Assembly (NCBI GenBank): GCA_938002015.1
Contig: CALLAU010000044.1
Location: 62,001-126,000, forward strand
Length of the DNA stretch: 64,000 nt
Direction: 5' to 3'
Source: an uncultured Bdellovibrionales bacterium
GTDB lineage: Bacteria; Bdellovibrionota; Bdellovibrionia; Bdellovibrionales; UBA1609
This document shows positions 27,012 through 36,012 of the stretch, piece by piece. Numbering within the stretch: the first letter of the stretch is position 1; each line of letters begins with the position of its first letter. The position numbers and the translations under genes are program-made. The notes beneath the pieces are model-generated. The model did not search any database. It saw only the letters and a program-made list of their open reading frames with translations, and had not been told where the DNA came from.

Positions 27012-27977
27012 TTAGATCTTAAAAGTTGAATTCATTTCTTCAGCCCAAGACTCTATCATCTCTACAAATTCAAAATACCCAGGATAAAGAACAAAAGCAC
27101 TATTAGCGCAAAAGTTAGTCGTAAGAATAGTTATACCAAAAAGCTCCCAGTCTCCGGTTAAACTATTTAAAATGAATAAAGGGCCACCAGAGTCTCCAAG
27201 GCAAATGTTTTGAGACTCTTCAGCCGGGTAAACCTCCCATCCAGCAACACTTCCTCCTCTTCCTGGAACAAAGCTAGTGATTTTTTGTTCAGAGAATCTA
27301 AGGCGGGTGTTTAGTTTGCTTTCTTCATAGCGATTATCAAGTCCGTAGCCAGCAGCATATACAAAATGATTGCTGAAAATAATTGGTTGTTCACTGTTAT
27401 GAAACTTTATAGGGCTATAGCCAGCAGGAAGGTCTTCTATCTTTATGAGTCCAAGCTCGGAGATTAAATTTATATATTCTGGCTTTTGATTAATGGTAGT
27501 TTGTAATTCGACTCTTCTTCTAAATAGCCTTTGTTGTTGTTCATCATACGAAAGATAACCATCTTTCCAAATGTTAATAGGTGGTGGTGGTATTATTTGC
27601 GTATAATAGTGTCGATAATCTAGAGCTGATCTTCTTATATACCCAGTCTGATCGTTTAGACCAAATAAAACGCTTAAATCATTAATATCTCCATCTAAGC
27701 AATGACCTGCTGTTAAAATAAGTTGAGAGCTTATAATAGTTCCAGAGCAAAAAGAGTCTTTTTCAGCGCGACTAATTTTAATTTTTACAGTGCTTCTGGC
27801 TACAGCTACGCCCTTAGAGACTTCATTTCCATTTAAAATAACTCGAGTTAAGTTTGTATCGATTAAATTTGGTTGAATGCCGTTTGTATAGATTAAGTCT
27901 GTGTTAGAATAAGCGTGGTTAGAGAGTATAAGCCATACTACGAATAAATATCTAATCTGTCTAAATCTTAGCTGCAT
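27012..27977 (-). CDS. Secreted trypsin-like serine protease (S1), catalytic Asp apparently Glu
   Basis: A 321-residue S1-family protein. I start at ATG 27977, preceded by AGAAGG, rather than the upstream ATG at 28067, which would bury the signal peptide (LFVVWLILSNHAYS). Catalytic His is in LTAGHC (His92) and Ser in GDSGGP (Ser263). The segment equivalent to trypsin DIALLKL reads SELGLIKI, placing Glu174 where the catalytic Asp belongs. Four or more Cys suggest disulfides. Likely secreted or periplasmic; activity is uncertain because of the Asp change. Confidence 0.85.
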   Translation of the reverse strand: MQLRFRQIRYLFVVWLILSNHAYSNTDLIYTNGIQPNLIDTNLTRVILNGNEVSKGVAVARSTVKIKISRAEKDSFCSGTIISSQLILTAGHCLDGDINDLSVLFGLNDQTGYIRRSALDYRHYYTQIIPPPPINIWKDGYLSYDEQQQRLFRRRVELQTTINQKPEYINLISELGLIKIEDLPAGYSPIKFHNSEQPIIFSNHFVYAAGYGLDNRYEESKLNTRLRFSEQKITSFVPGRGGSVAGWEVYPAEESQNICLGDSGGPLFILNSLTGDWELFGITILTTNFCANSAFVLYPGYFEFVEMIESWAEEMNSTFKI

Positions 27978-28138
27978 TTCTACCTTCTGCTGATCTTCTT
28001 TTTTGTATATTGATTGTCTTAACGTTATAGGGGTAGCAAGTTTGATGCCATATTTCATATTAGACAATTCATCGTGATCACCACTAGTCTTTTAAGACTA
28101 ATCTAGTTAAGTAATTTTTATCAATTTATTAGGGCCTA

Positions 28139-28492
28139 TCAGCCTCCAGCAAGTTTAACCTTAAACCCTTCTTTTTCTAAAAAGGATTTAATCTTATCTC
28201 TTTGATCCCCCTGTATTTCGATAGTGTCATTTTTAAATGATCCGCCTGTTCCGCAGTGGCTTTTAATTTTTTTTGATAGTTTCTTAAAGTAATCAGGGTT
28301 ATGTGGGAAATTAAAGATAACACTGACGGCTTTGCCGCCTCTTCCTTTCTTTTCAAGTCTGATTTTAAGTTCAAGGTCTTCAGGCCTTATTGAGCTAGAC
28401 TTTTTGCAAGCGCAGGGTGCTTTTTCACAATTTTTACAGATATTCTTATGACTTCCATCAGAGGAGTAAACGAGTCTGTAATCATCTCCCAT
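28139..28492 (-). CDS. yciH: SUI1-family translation factor YciH
   Basis: A 117-residue protein related to eukaryotic eIF1. An N-terminal cysteine cluster (KNICKNCEKAPCACK) precedes the SUI1 domain (about 45-115) with LSKKIKSHCGTGGSFKNDTIEIQGDQ and the end EGFKVKLAGG. E. coli YciH influences fidelity of start-codon selection. This is of interest because the divergent neighbour recQ seems to lack a canonical start codon. The four closely spaced Cys could bind zinc. Confidence 0.9.
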   Translation of the reverse strand: MGDDYRLVYSSDGSHKNICKNCEKAPCACKKSSSIRPEDLELKIRLEKKGRGGKAVSVIFNFPHNPDYFKKLSKKIKSHCGTGGSFKNDTIEIQGDQRDKIKSFLEKEGFKVKLAGG

Positions 28493-28596
28493 TAAAAGAA
28501 CCCCTTTGTTATAGTTTGAGTAGGCTTTTAAAATAATAAAGTTTTTTAAGAAAAGATAGTCTGTAGGGTCTTGAGAAATATTTAAGATCGTACTAG

Positions 28597-30138
28597 ATTG
28601 ATGGGATCGAAAAGCTGGATAAAGTTCTAAAAGATAAATTTAAGTTAGATTCGTTTCGCCTTGGTCAAAGAGAAATCATTGAATCAGTGTTAGATGGCAA
28701 TGATGTTTTAGGTATTATGCCTACAGGTGGCGGTAAATCTCTTTGCTACCAGCTCCCAGCTTTAATGAAACCAGGGATCACTTTAGTAGTCTCTCCTCTC
28801 ATTGCCCTTATGAACGACCAGGTGGCAGCTTTAAGAAAGCTTGGAATTCCAGCAGGCTGTGCTCATTCTGGTATAAGTGATAGAGAGATCAAAAAAGTAT
28901 TTACAGATGTAAATAGATATAAAAGTTATGTACTCTACACCTCTCCTGAAAGAATTCAGAGTGAAAAGTTTCCTGAATGGGTTAAGAGACAAAGGATCAG
29001 TCTTTTTGCTATAGATGAGGCCCATTGTGTTTCTCAGTGGGGTCATGATTTTAGACCAGAATATTCTCTTTTAACGACTTTAAGAAAAAACAGACCTGAA
29101 ATCCCTATTATTTGTTTAACGGCAACAGCAACCCCTTTAGTTAAAAATGATGTTATTAGGCATTTAGGTTTAAAAGAGCCCGATGAGCATGTTTATGGTT
29201 TTTATAGGCCAAATCTTTACTATCAGGTTGAGTTTTGTGAGACTGAAACAGATAAGATCAATTATGTTCTTCAAGGTCTTAAGCAGTTTCCAACAGGAAG
29301 ATGTATTATATACTGCGGGACAAGAAGAAAAACTGAAGACTGGGCTGCGATTTTAAATAGAAACGGTGAGTCTGTTGATTTTTATCATGCAGGACTTTCT
29401 ACAGAAAAGCGTGGAGAAATTGAGCAAAAGTTTAGAGAAGGTGAAGTGAGGGTTTTAGCAGCAACCAACGCTTTTGGTATGGGGGTTGATCACCCTGATA
29501 TTAGGATGGTTGCTCACACACAAATGCCAGGAACCATTGAATCTTATTATCAAGAGATAGGAAGAGCTGGAAGGGATGGCAAGGATTCGACATGTCTTTT
29601 GGCGTTTTCAAAGAAGGATAAAAACTTACATTCTTTCTTTATAAAAGGCTCAAAAGCCCATGAAAAGATTAAGAAAAATAGATGGGCAGCACTTGATTCT
29701 ATGATCAATTATGCTGAAGGCTCTGAATGTAGACATGCTGATATTTTAACCTATTTTAAAGATCAAAATAGAATTGAAAGGTGTGGTCACTGTGACACTT
29801 GTGATCCAGAATCACCAAGAAGAGTGCCTAAGACAAAAGTCATACAACAAAAAATTACTAGAAAAAGAGTGGTAAGAAGTGCTGCTCAAGCTCAAGAAAA
29901 GTTTGTTGATGAGCTAGACTCTGATCTTATGTGGAAAACTAAAGTTATTCGTGACTGGAGAAGAGAGTACGCAAAAGAAAAAGACATACCAGCTTTTATG
30001 GTTTTTTCTGATAAAACTCTAAGAGAGCTTATAGAAAAAAAGCCTGCCACAAAAAAAGATTTAGAAGAAATCTATGGTTTAGATGAAGAAAAGATCAAAC
30101 AATTTGGTAGTGAGCTTTTAGACACTCTAGTCTTTTAA
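28597..30138 (+). CDS. recQ: ATP-dependent DNA helicase RecQ, non-canonical start
   Basis: A RecQ 3'-5' helicase for recombination and fork repair. From GTG 28689 backwards, the frame continues to 28597 and encodes the conserved motif 0 (DSFRLGQREIIESV), so translation must begin upstream of 28687. The only candidates are ATT at 28597 or CTG at 28615 (GGGA lies 8 bases before the CTG). Then come Walker A MPTGGGKSLCYQ, DEAH, motif VI YYQEIGRAGRDGK, the zinc-binding CRHADILTYF..CGHCDTC, and a C-terminal HRDC-like domain. The ORF is about 513 codons. A frameshift in the assembly is the alternative. Confidence 0.9.
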   Translation: MDGIEKLDKVLKDKFKLDSFRLGQREIIESVLDGNDVLGIMPTGGGKSLCYQLPALMKPGITLVVSPLIALMNDQVAALRKLGIPAGCAHSGISDREIKKVFTDVNRYKSYVLYTSPERIQSEKFPEWVKRQRISLFAIDEAHCVSQWGHDFRPEYSLLTTLRKNRPEIPIICLTATATPLVKNDVIRHLGLKEPDEHVYGFYRPNLYYQVEFCETETDKINYVLQGLKQFPTGRCIIYCGTRRKTEDWAAILNRNGESVDFYHAGLSTEKRGEIEQKFREGEVRVLAATNAFGMGVDHPDIRMVAHTQMPGTIESYYQEIGRAGRDGKDSTCLLAFSKKDKNLHSFFIKGSKAHEKIKKNRWAALDSMINYAEGSECRHADILTYFKDQNRIERCGHCDTCDPESPRRVPKTKVIQQKITRKRVVRSAAQAQEKFVDELDSDLMWKTKVIRDWRREYAKEKDIPAFMVFSDKTLRELIEKKPATKKDLEEIYGLDEEKIKQFGSELLDTLVF

Positions 30139-30195
30139 AAATCTCATTTTAAGACGCTTATAAAAAACAATGAACTATTCCGATAATGATAAGTA

Positions 30196-30780
30196 ATGAA
30201 GTTACTTATTTTATTAATCTTTTTTATTTCCTTAAGCCATATTTCAACAGCATATAAAGTTGAAGGGAGAAGAGGATCTGATAATATTGTTAATAGAACA
30301 AATGAACTAGCTGAGTATGAATTTGTTTTAGCAGTAATTACCCTAAAGTTTCAATTCTATGAGACATTAAGTCTATCAGGTATTATTAATGATAGAGAAA
30401 TACAGATGCTTATCAGAAAACTAGCTCCTAGTGATCAAAGAAAACTTAGTGAACTTATAGGTGTTTCAATCGGTTTAAATAAAACTCAAAGAGAGCAGTT
30501 TAACGTAAACACAAGTCAAGCAGGTCTTTTACAAAGAAGTAGAGGGAAATTTGGAATTTTGTTAAACACGGCAAGAACAGCACTAGAAAGATCGATGGTT
30601 GATCGAAGAGTTTTTCTTAGCCAAACAAGCCAGTCGGGCTGTTTAGTGGGTTGTTACTGCGGATATTCATGTCGATCTAAACTGCGCAATCATTATTCTC
30701 TTTTAACTCATAACAGGGGAGGAGTATTTCAATCCACTCCAAGAATAAATTTAGAAGAGCAAACTGAATCAATTAGATAG
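30196..30780 (+). CDS. Exported protein with C-terminal Cys cluster
   Basis: A 194-residue protein with a signal peptide (about 1-19, ending SHISTA). The middle is helical and polar (FETLSLSGIINDREIQMLI is not shown as a known family). Near residue 155 there is a striking cluster CLVGCYCGYSC, four Cys in 11 residues, followed by a basic tail. These could form disulfides or a metal site after export. I do not recognise a family. It follows recQ by 57 bases and converges on a lipoprotein gene. Confidence 0.6.
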   Translation: MKLLILLIFFISLSHISTAYKVEGRRGSDNIVNRTNELAEYEFVLAVITLKFQFYETLSLSGIINDREIQMLIRKLAPSDQRKLSELIGVSIGLNKTQREQFNVNTSQAGLLQRSRGKFGILLNTARTALERSMVDRRVFLSQTSQSGCLVGCYCGYSCRSKLRNHYSLLTHNRGGVFQSTPRINLEEQTESIR

Positions 30781-30790
30781 TTAATATGTA

Positions 30791-31342
30791 TTATGAATTC
30801 CAATTAATAATTGATAAAAGTTCATTTACTTTATTTTTAGTTTGATTTTTTCTAGATAAAGGCGAAGTTGCTCTAACTTTAATATATTTATTTTCTTTTT
30901 TTAATAAGAGTACTGAGGTATATATTTTTTGATGAACTCCTTTATGAATACCTTCTCCTGAAAAATCAGCGAATTTTCCAAGAAGCTTAGATCCATTTTT
31001 CCTATACATTTTTTGACTCTTAGAAATATCTTTAAGACTCTTGTTATGCTTTTTAATAATTGAAATTTCTTTTTTAAAAAGATCTTCATGTTCTAATGGT
31101 GATGGGTAATTATAAAGGGTAACAGATATTTGGTTGGTCTGTGAGTATGAATTATAACCAATAGAGATGTCTTGAGGGCTATAAAGAATCATTTTTCCTC
31201 TCTTAAAGTCTTTAGCCTTAAGAGGAAAATTTGAGGACTCTTTTTTATTAGTAATATCTAAAGGATATTTGTTGTTATTTGGTGATATGGTTTTACAAGC
31301 TGTTATTAAAAGGAAACTTATTAATATAAAAAAAATTCTCAT
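30791..31342 (-). CDS. Lipoprotein of unknown function
   Basis: A 183-residue predicted lipoprotein: signal peptide IFFILISFLLITAC with the lipid-accepting Cys16, then a lysine-rich beta-type body (KIYTSVLLLKKENKYIKV). No recognised family. It ends 10 bases from the stop of the converging gene and starts 20 bases after the CoA-transferase B subunit gene in the same direction, so it could be the last gene of that operon. Confidence 0.65.
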   Translation of the reverse strand: MRIFFILISFLLITACKTISPNNNKYPLDITNKKESSNFPLKAKDFKRGKMILYSPQDISIGYNSYSQTNQISVTLYNYPSPLEHEDLFKKEISIIKKHNKSLKDISKSQKMYRKNGSKLLGKFADFSGEGIHKGVHQKIYTSVLLLKKENKYIKVRATSPLSRKNQTKNKVNELLSIINWNS

Positions 31343-31361
31343 TTTTTACTCCAAATTAAAG

Positions 31362-31991
31362 CTATGAGAATTTAATCTCACCTTCAGTAGCCTGGCTTAT
31401 CATTTCTTTTGTAACACCTTCTGCCATTTCATGAACTATAAAGCTTCCCTCTTTTACTTCTAGTTTTCCAAGATTTGTAATAACTTTTGTCACACAGTTT
31501 TTTCCAGTAAGTGGAAGACTGCATTTTTTAAGAAGTTTTGATTCACCTTTTTTATTAGTGTGCTGCATAAGTACAATAACTTTTTTAGCTGAAGCTACTA
31601 AATCCATTGCTCCACCCATACCTTTAACCATTTTTCCTGGAATCATCCAGTTAGCGATATCTCCATTTTGATCTACCTCCATAGCACCTAAAATTGTAAG
31701 GTCTACGTGCTGTCCTCTAATCATTGCAAATGAATCAGCTGAGGAGAAGAAAGAAGCTCCAGGAACAGCTGTTACAGTTTGTTTTCCGGCATTGATAAGA
31801 TCAGGGTTTACGTCTTTTTCTTCTGGAAAAGGTCCCATTCCAAGTAACCCATTTTCAGATTGAAGAAGAACGGACTTTTCAGAAGGAATATAATTTGAAA
31901 CAAGTGTAGGAATTCCTATTCCAAGATTAACAGTATAGCCATCTTCAATTTCAAGTGCAGCTTGCATAGCCATTTCTTCTCTAGACCACAT
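31362..31991 (-). CDS. scoB: 3-oxoacid CoA-transferase, subunit B
   Basis: A 209-residue beta subunit of a succinyl-CoA:3-ketoacid (acetoacetate) CoA-transferase. Motifs: ALEIEDGYTVNLGIGIPTLV at the N-terminus and the catalytic glutamate in SENGLLGMG; also GAMEVDQNGDIANWMIPGK. It is 3 bases downstream of subunit A and follows the thiolase gene, giving a pathway that interconverts acetoacetate, acetoacetyl-CoA and acetyl-CoA. Confidence 0.95.
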   Translation of the reverse strand: MWSREEMAMQAALEIEDGYTVNLGIGIPTLVSNYIPSEKSVLLQSENGLLGMGPFPEEKDVNPDLINAGKQTVTAVPGASFFSSADSFAMIRGQHVDLTILGAMEVDQNGDIANWMIPGKMVKGMGGAMDLVASAKKVIVLMQHTNKKGESKLLKKCSLPLTGKNCVTKVITNLGKLEVKEGSFIVHEMAEGVTKEMISQATEGEIKFS

Positions 31992-31994
31992 CTT

Positions 31995-32690
31995 TTAATT
32001 ACTCCTCACGGTGAGTTGCTCAATACGTTTTTCATAGTTTACGCCTTGAAAAATTCTTTGCACATAAATTCCTGGTATATGAACCTGGTCAGGATCAAGG
32101 CTTCCGACTGGAACAAGCTCATCTACTTCAGCAACAGTGATTTTACCTGCTGTGGCCATCATTGGGTTAAAGTTAGCAGCAGTTTTTGAAAATTGGAGGT
32201 TGCCGTATGCGTCACCCTTAGCGGCTTTAACAAAAGCAAAATCTCCTTTAAGGGCTTTTTCCATAAGGTATTCTTTACCATCAAAGCTTCTTATTTCTTT
32301 TCCTTCAGCTACTTTTGTGCCGACACCTGCTGGAGTAAAAAAAGCAGGAATCCCAGCTCCACCAGCTCTTATTCTTTCAGCAAGAGTTCCTTGAGGAACA
32401 AGGTCTACCTCTAGTTCTCCTGATAAGAACTGTTGTTCAAAAGTTTTATTTTCCCCAACATAACTAGAAATCATTTTTTTAATTTGTTTTGTTTGAAGAA
32501 GAAGGCCTAAACCAAAGTCATCAACTCCAGCATTATTAGATACACATGTAAGGTCTTTAATACCTGAATCTCTTAAAGCAGAGATAGAATTTTCAGGAAT
32601 CCCACATAAACCAAAACCTCCAAGGAGAAAGGTCATTCCACTTTCAACACCTTGAATGGCTTCTTTAGCATTTTGAACAACTTTATTCAT
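31995..32690 (-). CDS. scoA: 3-oxoacid CoA-transferase, subunit A
   Basis: A 231-residue alpha subunit with [31 protein letters not shown] and [16 protein letters not shown] start at ATG 32690 (5 bases after the thiolase stop) rather than the upstream frame opening at 32744, which would add a basic run overlapping thiolase. It forms the heteromeric transferase with the subunit B gene directly downstream. Confidence 0.95.
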   Translation of the reverse strand: MNKVVQNAKEAIQGVESGMTFLLGGFGLCGIPENSISALRDSGIKDLTCVSNNAGVDDFGLGLLLQTKQIKKMISSYVGENKTFEQQFLSGELEVDLVPQGTLAERIRAGGAGIPAFFTPAGVGTKVAEGKEIRSFDGKEYLMEKALKGDFAFVKAAKGDAYGNLQFSKTAANFNPMMATAGKITVAEVDELVPVGSLDPDQVHIPGIYVQRIFQGVNYEKRIEQLTVRSN

Positions 32691-32695
32691 AGTGT

Positions 32696-33871
32696 TTAAA
32701 CCCTTTCTATAAGAACTGCGACGGCTTCTCCGCCACCAATGCAAATACTTGCCATTCCAAATTGTTTATCTTGGGTATGTAGAGCATGAACAAGAGTGGT
32801 AAAAATTCTAGCTCCACTTGCTCCAATAGGATGTCCTAATGCAACAGCCCCGCCGTGAACATTTACTTTTTCATCTGGAATGTTTAAGTCTTTTTGTGCT
32901 GCCATTGTTACAGCTGAGAAAGCCTCATTAATTTCAAAAAGATCAATATCTGCAACAGATTTACCACTTTGCTCAAAAAGTCTTTTCATTGCTCCAACTG
33001 GGGCAGTTGTAAACCATTTTGGATCCTGAGCAAATGTCGTATATCCAATGATTTTAGCAAGAGGCTTTGATGAAAAATCTGATTGAATGTCACTGCTTGC
33101 TAAAACTAAAGCTGAGGCTCCATCATTTATTTTACTCGCGTTTGCAGCTGTTATAGTTCCATCTTTTTCAAAGGCAGGTCTAAGCTTAGGGATTTTATCA
33201 AACATAGCTTTTCCTGGCTCATCATCTGTATCTATGCTTGTAGTTGATTTTCTAGATTTGACTTCAACTGCTGTGATTTCATTATTAAACCAGTTTTTTT
33301 CTTGAGAAGTTTTTGCTTTATTGTAACTGTTTATAGCAAACTCATCCTGCTCTTCTCTTGTAAAAGAGTATTCTTTTACGCAAAGTTCAGCAGCATTACC
33401 CATTGCCCAGTTGTTATACGGATCCCAAAGGCCATCGTTCATCATTGAATCAATAGCTTGAAAATTACCCATCTTATACCCAGCTCTTGATTTCATAAGT
33501 AGGTGAGGGGCTAAAGACATGTTCTCCATTCCCCCAGTAACAACTACTTTTGAGCTTCCAAGTCTTATAGAATCAGCTCCAAGCATAACTGCTTTTAAGC
33601 CTGACCCACAGACTTTATTGATTGTCATACAAGCAACTGAAGTAGGAAGTTCAGCACCAATAGAGGCTTGCCTAGCCGGCGCTTGCCCAACTCCTGCGGT
33701 AAGCACATTACCCATAATACACTCATCTACTTTATCTCCACTAATGCCTGCTGATTCAACTGCGGACTTAATAGCTAAAGAGCCAAGCTCTGGTGCTGTG
33801 ATTGATGAAAGTGATCCATTGAATGCTCCAATGGGAGTTCTTTTTGCCGAAAAAATAAGCGTGTCAGTCAT
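32696..33871 (-). CDS. atoB: Acetyl-CoA C-acetyltransferase (thiolase II)
   Basis: A 391-residue thiolase. Catalytic residues are visible: Cys in [12 protein letters not shown] (near 89), His in [19 protein letters not shown], and Cys in [14 protein letters not shown]. Length matches the biosynthetic/acetoacetyl-CoA class. First gene of an operon with scoA and scoB; AAGGAG lies before the ATG. The set would let the cell use acetoacetate or short-chain ketoacids, or make acetoacetyl-CoA. Confidence 0.94.
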   Translation of the reverse strand: MTDTLIFSAKRTPIGAFNGSLSSITAPELGSLAIKSAVESAGISGDKVDECIMGNVLTAGVGQAPARQASIGAELPTSVACMTINKVCGSGLKAVMLGADSIRLGSSKVVVTGGMENMSLAPHLLMKSRAGYKMGNFQAIDSMMNDGLWDPYNNWAMGNAAELCVKEYSFTREEQDEFAINSYNKAKTSQEKNWFNNEITAVEVKSRKSTTSIDTDDEPGKAMFDKIPKLRPAFEKDGTITAANASKINDGASALVLASSDIQSDFSSKPLAKIIGYTTFAQDPKWFTTAPVGAMKRLFEQSGKSVADIDLFEINEAFSAVTMAAQKDLNIPDEKVNVHGGAVALGHPIGASGARIFTTLVHALHTQDKQFGMASICIGGGEAVAVLIERV

Positions 33872-34048
33872 TTAAAAATCTCCTTAAAAACCGTTTAGTC
33901 TTTTTTAAACCTTATAAACTTAAATTTAAAAGTCTTCACTAAAAATCATACTGGAGTGCCTTCTGCCTTGCGAGTCAATGAGATTCCTGCCATATTGTGC
34001 GGTGTTGTGAAATCATTAGCTAAAAGAATTCTAAAGGGTGTTAACAAA

Positions 34049-34675
34049 ATGGCTGCTAAGAAAAAAGCGAGTAAGAAAAAAACTACTACCAAAAAAACTA
34101 CAACTAAGAAAAAGGTAGCCAAGAAAACAACAAAAAAAGTTGCAAAAAAAACGACCACTAAGAAAGTAGCTAAGGCGGCGACTCCTGCCAAAAAAGCTGT
34201 AGCAAAGAAGGCTGCTACTAACAAGACTTCAGCCGCTTCACCAGCTAAAGAGAAAAAGGCAGTAAGCGCTAAACCACAAGAGACTGTTAAAATAGCTCAA
34301 GAGCTTTCATCTGCTGTTAAAGAAAAAGCTTCAAAAATAATACTAACTGATGCAGAGGGAAGAACACTTTGTAGATATACAAACTGTGATCAAGCTTCAA
34401 CTGTAGAAGGATACTGTCGATATCACTATCTTCTTCACTGGAAAATGATTCAGCTTAGGAAGAAAATTTTATCTGAAGGAAAACTTGAAAAGTACGTTCA
34501 AGAGCTTACTGCAAGATATCCAGATAAGTTTATTGATATTTTACTTAAAGACCTTGCTACTGATAAAGACTTTTCTCAAATTTGTCATGACATTGGTATT
34601 ATCACTCCTGAAGGAGAAGGTGATGAGGATGATTCATTTGCAGTAGATGGTGAGATGAGTAATGAGGGTTTTTAA
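34049..34675 (+). CDS. Histone H1-like Lys/Ala tail fused to a C/H motif domain
   Basis: A 208-residue protein. Residues 1-75 are almost wholly Lys, Thr, Ala and Val in KKTTTKK/AKK repeats, as in bacterial histone H1-like DNA-compacting proteins. Residues about 80-190 form a separate domain with Cys108, Cys113, Cys123 and His126 (C-x4-C-x9-C-x2-H, within LCRYTNCDQASTVEGYCRYH), plausibly binding zinc. The C-terminus is acidic (GEGDEDDSF). I start at ATG 34049 after AAAGGGTG. It may be a DNA-binding regulator; the C-domain family is not known to me. Confidence 0.75.
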   Translation: MAAKKKASKKKTTTKKTTTKKKVAKKTTKKVAKKTTTKKVAKAATPAKKAVAKKAATNKTSAASPAKEKKAVSAKPQETVKIAQELSSAVKEKASKIILTDAEGRTLCRYTNCDQASTVEGYCRYHYLLHWKMIQLRKKILSEGKLEKYVQELTARYPDKFIDILLKDLATDKDFSQICHDIGIITPEGEGDEDDSFAVDGEMSNEGF

Positions 34676-34982
34676 TAAAACCTTAAGCTCTTTATTTTTT
34701 TCTCTCTACCTAGGTCTTCAATTAAGTGCATGTACTTTTATTAAAAGAGATGTCAGCTACGTTGAGATCAATAAATTTATTGATAAATGCAAACCTGTAA
34801 GTATTAAAGAAATTGATAATAAGACTTTTTCAACATGGGAAGCTATTTGCGATGATGGCAGGTATAGCTGTACTACATACTCTGAGAAGAAAAAGAAAAT
34901 GAGGAGTATGGATACTTTTTGTAAGAATCAACTTACAGGAAAAAGAATTGCCTTTAACTTTGAAGAAAAAGTAGATGACTAG
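34662..34982 (+). CDS. Small lipoprotein of unknown function
   Basis: A 106-residue predicted lipoprotein: signal peptide SSLFFSLYLGLQLSAC with Cys24 as lipid acceptor, then a short polar body with four more Cys. Its start overlaps the end of the histone-tail gene by 14 bases, suggesting translational coupling. No family recognised. Confidence 0.65.
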   Translation: MRVFNKTLSSLFFSLYLGLQLSACTFIKRDVSYVEINKFIDKCKPVSIKEIDNKTFSTWEAICDDGRYSCTTYSEKKKKMRSMDTFCKNQLTGKRIAFNFEEKVDD

Positions 34983-35223
34983 GTCATATGAATATTTAAA
35001 GGCTTTTTAGCTTTTAAACAAAACACTATTTTAACCCTATAAGAGTGTTTAAATCTTTTAATTGCATGAAAAAATTTTATTTCCTCAGCGGTCTGTAGAT
35101 TGATTAATAGCGATACTTCGTGAGTTAGATGAAGACTTTTCTAATCTTATGTTTGAATTATAGATTCAATAACCTCCTAAGCTATAAATTAAAGTTGAAG
35201 ATTAATTTTAAAGGAGTTTTTTT

Positions 35224-36003
35224 ATGTCACATAGTTTTTTAAATTTTTTATCAATAGCTTTGGTTTTTTCATCAACAGCTTTTGCTGGTAAAACAGTTTA
35301 TAGACCCACCTCACATCATAGCTATTTAACAAGGCTTTTAGAAAAAGATCCTGGTGAATATATCAACTGTATGAAGAAGGGACCAACACCAGAACATGAA
35401 GCTGGTGTGTTATGTGCTAAAGCTACAAGGTCTATATTAAATTGTGCAAGACCACAGGATCCAGAGGTTCATTGTGGAGGCTATGCTTTTAATTATTATG
35501 GTAAGCAGTGCATGGAGAAGAGGGGCTATATTAACTTATTAGAACATAGTAAAGATGGAACTTCTTCTATATGTCAGGTTCCGGGAGCTATGTGGGTATT
35601 TTATGGAAGATGCACTCCTGAAGGTGGAAATACACTTATTTCAACTCAAGACTGCCATGAGAAACTTAAACTTCAACTTGGTGAAGCAGCTTATAAAAAA
35701 GAGATGGATTCTAAAATAGCCCTTTATACATCTGATAAGTATAACATGACAGAAGCAGAAGCTTGGTCAGCTGCTGTTGCTGGAGATAGATATGGTCATA
35801 TGGATTTAATCGGCTATAAATATGATCCTGACGCAGGAGTTGATGGAGAAATCTATAGTAACATCATTAATTTTTGGACTTATATAGTTATACCAATACC
35901 AGCAAGTCACAACCAAAGAACTGGTGCTTACCAAGGCCATAGAATTTTAAAGGCTTGTTATATGCCGGCTGATGATGCTCGAGTGATTATTCAAGAACAG
36001 TAA
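35224..36003 (+). CDS. Cys-rich exported protein of unknown function
   Basis: A 259-residue protein with a cleavable signal peptide (ends STAFAG, about 22). The mature part contains nine Cys, mostly in the first half (INCMKKG, VLCAKAT, ILNCARP, VHCGGYAF, KQCMEKRG), suggesting disulfides formed in the periplasm, perhaps with the VKOR-DsbA fusion of this window. AAAGGAG precedes the ATG. The 241-base gap upstream holds only short hairpins. No recognised family. Confidence 0.65.
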   Translation: MSHSFLNFLSIALVFSSTAFAGKTVYRPTSHHSYLTRLLEKDPGEYINCMKKGPTPEHEAGVLCAKATRSILNCARPQDPEVHCGGYAFNYYGKQCMEKRGYINLLEHSKDGTSSICQVPGAMWVFYGRCTPEGGNTLISTQDCHEKLKLQLGEAAYKKEMDSKIALYTSDKYNMTEAEAWSAAVAGDRYGHMDLIGYKYDPDAGVDGEIYSNIINFWTYIVIPIPASHNQRTGAYQGHRILKACYMPADDARVIIQEQ

Positions 36004-36012
36004 GTGTTATTA

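Noticed and set aside
28601..28630. ATG 28601 as the start of recQ
   Set aside because: It is in another frame and stops after nine codons; it would only work with a frameshift.
33946..34224. Hydrophobic frame on the minus strand, antisense to the Lys-rich repeats
   Set aside because: Lys codons (AAA/AAG) read in reverse give Phe/Leu, so the frame is a mirror artefact of the histone-like tail.
34983..35223. 241-base gap with small inverted repeats (TTGAAT/ATTCAA at 35153-35169, AAAGGCT/AGCTTTT near 34998)
   Set aside because: No T-run, no gene-like frame longer than ten codons; nothing assignable.
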